Of a stretch of 5,261 nucleotides of DNA, positions 4,509-5,261 are shown piece after piece; position 1 is the stretch's first letter, and each line of letters starts with the position of its first letter. This stretch comes from Syntrophomonas sp. UBA4922. GTDB lineage: Bacteria > Bacillota > Syntrophomonadia > Syntrophomonadales > Syntrophomonadaceae. The stretch lies in NCBI GenBank assembly GCA_002398825.1, contig DHBS01000040.1, positions 26,006 to 31,266 of the forward strand, in the 5' to 3' direction. Position numbers and translations under genes: made by a program. Below the pieces are notes generated by a model. It had not been told where the DNA came from, did no database searches, and was given only the letters and a program-made list of their open reading frames with translations.

Positions 4509-5261
4509 GTGAAATTTAAAAGCAATAAAAAAGACCAGAAAAACCGGGCCCTGTACTGGCAGGTGGAAAACCTCTATCAAAGTCTGGACAGCCTTTACGG
4601 GACTCAGGGGCTGGTCTTGCGGGCCAGTAAACTGGATGCCATCGATTTGATCAAGTCAGAGCGTTTGGAAGAGAAGATCCTGGGGCTGCACCGCATACTG
4701 GCCGAAGATCCTACTATCAATGAACTCAAGTTTCACGGCAACCTGGAGCAGGAAACCGCTTACCTCGAGGAATTACTGGCCGAGGAAAGTGCCAGGCGCT
4801 CCGTAGAAGCGGAATGGCAGAAACGCATCCAGGAAAAGGTGGATCAAAACTATCAGGTCTATGTCAGGGACCTTCAGGTCCAGCTCTTCAAAGAGCAAAA
4901 TAATTCCCCCGAAAACGCCCGCACTTTAAAAAAGCTGGGATTTATCGAAAAGATGGAAAGAACCGGCTTGAACCGCTCCGCTCTGGAGCTATTGAGGCCC
5001 GCCAACATCAAGGAACTGATTGGGCAGGAAAAAGCGGTAACTGCCCTTTTGGCCAAGTTGAACACCCCCTATCCACAGCATCTCATCCTGTACGGCCCGC
5101 CCGGGGTGGGCAAGACCAGTTGCGCGCGCCTGGCCTTGGAGATGATTAAAGGCCGGACCTCCAGCTGCTTTGCCGAAGAAGCCCCATTTATTGAAGTGGA
5201 CGGCACCACCCTGCGCTGGGATCCCCGTGAGGCTACCAATCCACTGGTGGGGTCGGTGCAT
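4509..5261 (+). CDS. lonC: LonC-type ATP-dependent protease, 3'-truncated by window edge
   Basis: The frame is open from GTG 4509 to the window edge (251 codons) and has no stop, so this is the N-terminal part of a larger protein. Residues 1-60 begin KFKSNKKDQKNRALYWQVENLYQSLDSLYG; residues about 60-150 are highly charged and likely coiled-coil. The AAA+ module begins near 160 with LRPANIKELIGQEKAVTALLAKL, and Walker A GPPGVGKT is at residues 196-203 (bases 5094-5117, Lys202 at 5112-5114). The end, IEVDGTTLRWDPREATNPLVGSVH, is typical of LonB/LonC proteases, whose Ser-Lys protease domain lies beyond the window. The LonC family is known from a subset of endospore formers, so a sporulation role is likely. 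The ribosome binding site is modest (AGGGG, 4496-4500, eight bases away). LonB and a generic AAA+ protease are alternatives; the N-terminal coiled coil without a membrane helix favours LonC. Confidence 0.82.
   Translation, partial: MKFKSNKKDQKNRALYWQVENLYQSLDSLYGTQGLVLRASKLDAIDLIKSERLEEKILGLHRILAEDPTINELKFHGNLEQETAYLEELLAEESARRSVEAEWQKRIQEKVDQNYQVYVRDLQVQLFKEQNNSPENARTLKKLGFIEKMERTGLNRSALELLRPANIKELIGQEKAVTALLAKLNTPYPQHLILYGPPGVGKTSCARLALEMIKGRTSSCFAEEAPFIEVDGTTLRWDPREATNPLVGSVH

Noticed and set aside
1..5261. Mobile element, CRISPR array, toxin-antitoxin or defence system
   Set aside because: No transposase, integrase, repeat-spacer pattern or such gene pair was seen; the genes are conserved housekeeping and sporulation-associated families in a familiar order.

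Overview
The window looks like a chromosomal segment of an anaerobic, spore-forming Firmicute of the Clostridia, most like the Syntrophomonas/Moorella type. This rests on gene content and order (selD, a DUF951 gene, rpsF-ssb-rpsR, a short MazG-like gene, a DUF2232/YybS-type membrane gene, rplI, a LonC-type protease), on strong purine-rich Shine-Dalgarno sites, and on frequent GTG/TTG starts. All genes lie on the plus strand. No rRNA, tRNA, transposon, CRISPR array or phage gene was seen.

Layout: bases 1-991 hold selD (selenide, water dikinase) without its first few codons; the catalytic Cys/Sec codon falls just outside the window. Two small genes follow: DUF951 (1013-1213) and an unrecognised 71-residue protein (1277-1492), separated by an AT-rich 8-bp inverted repeat. 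A near-consensus promoter at 1511-1540 and a structured leader precede the S6-SSB-S18 cluster (1623-2629), which ends in a textbook intrinsic terminator (2639-2666). Bases 2667-2774 carry no recognised gene but hold nested inverted repeats. A second cluster follows: a MazG-like protein (2775-3089), a DUF2232 membrane protein (3094-4044), ribosomal protein L9 (4048-4494) and the start of lonC (4509 to the window edge). Spacing in this cluster is very tight: gaps of 4, 3 and 14 bases.

Functionally the region is mostly translation (S6, S18, L9) and DNA maintenance (SSB), flanked by selenium metabolism and by a protease family known from spore formers. The layout is a variant of the well-known Firmicute rpsF-ssb-rpsR ... 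rplI neighbourhood. I see no convincing undescribed system. The most interesting leads are RNA-level: a hairpin in selD placed where a bacterial SECIS element would sit, an rpsF leader whose 5' end can pair with the rpsF Shine-Dalgarno, and a structured leader before the MazG-like gene.
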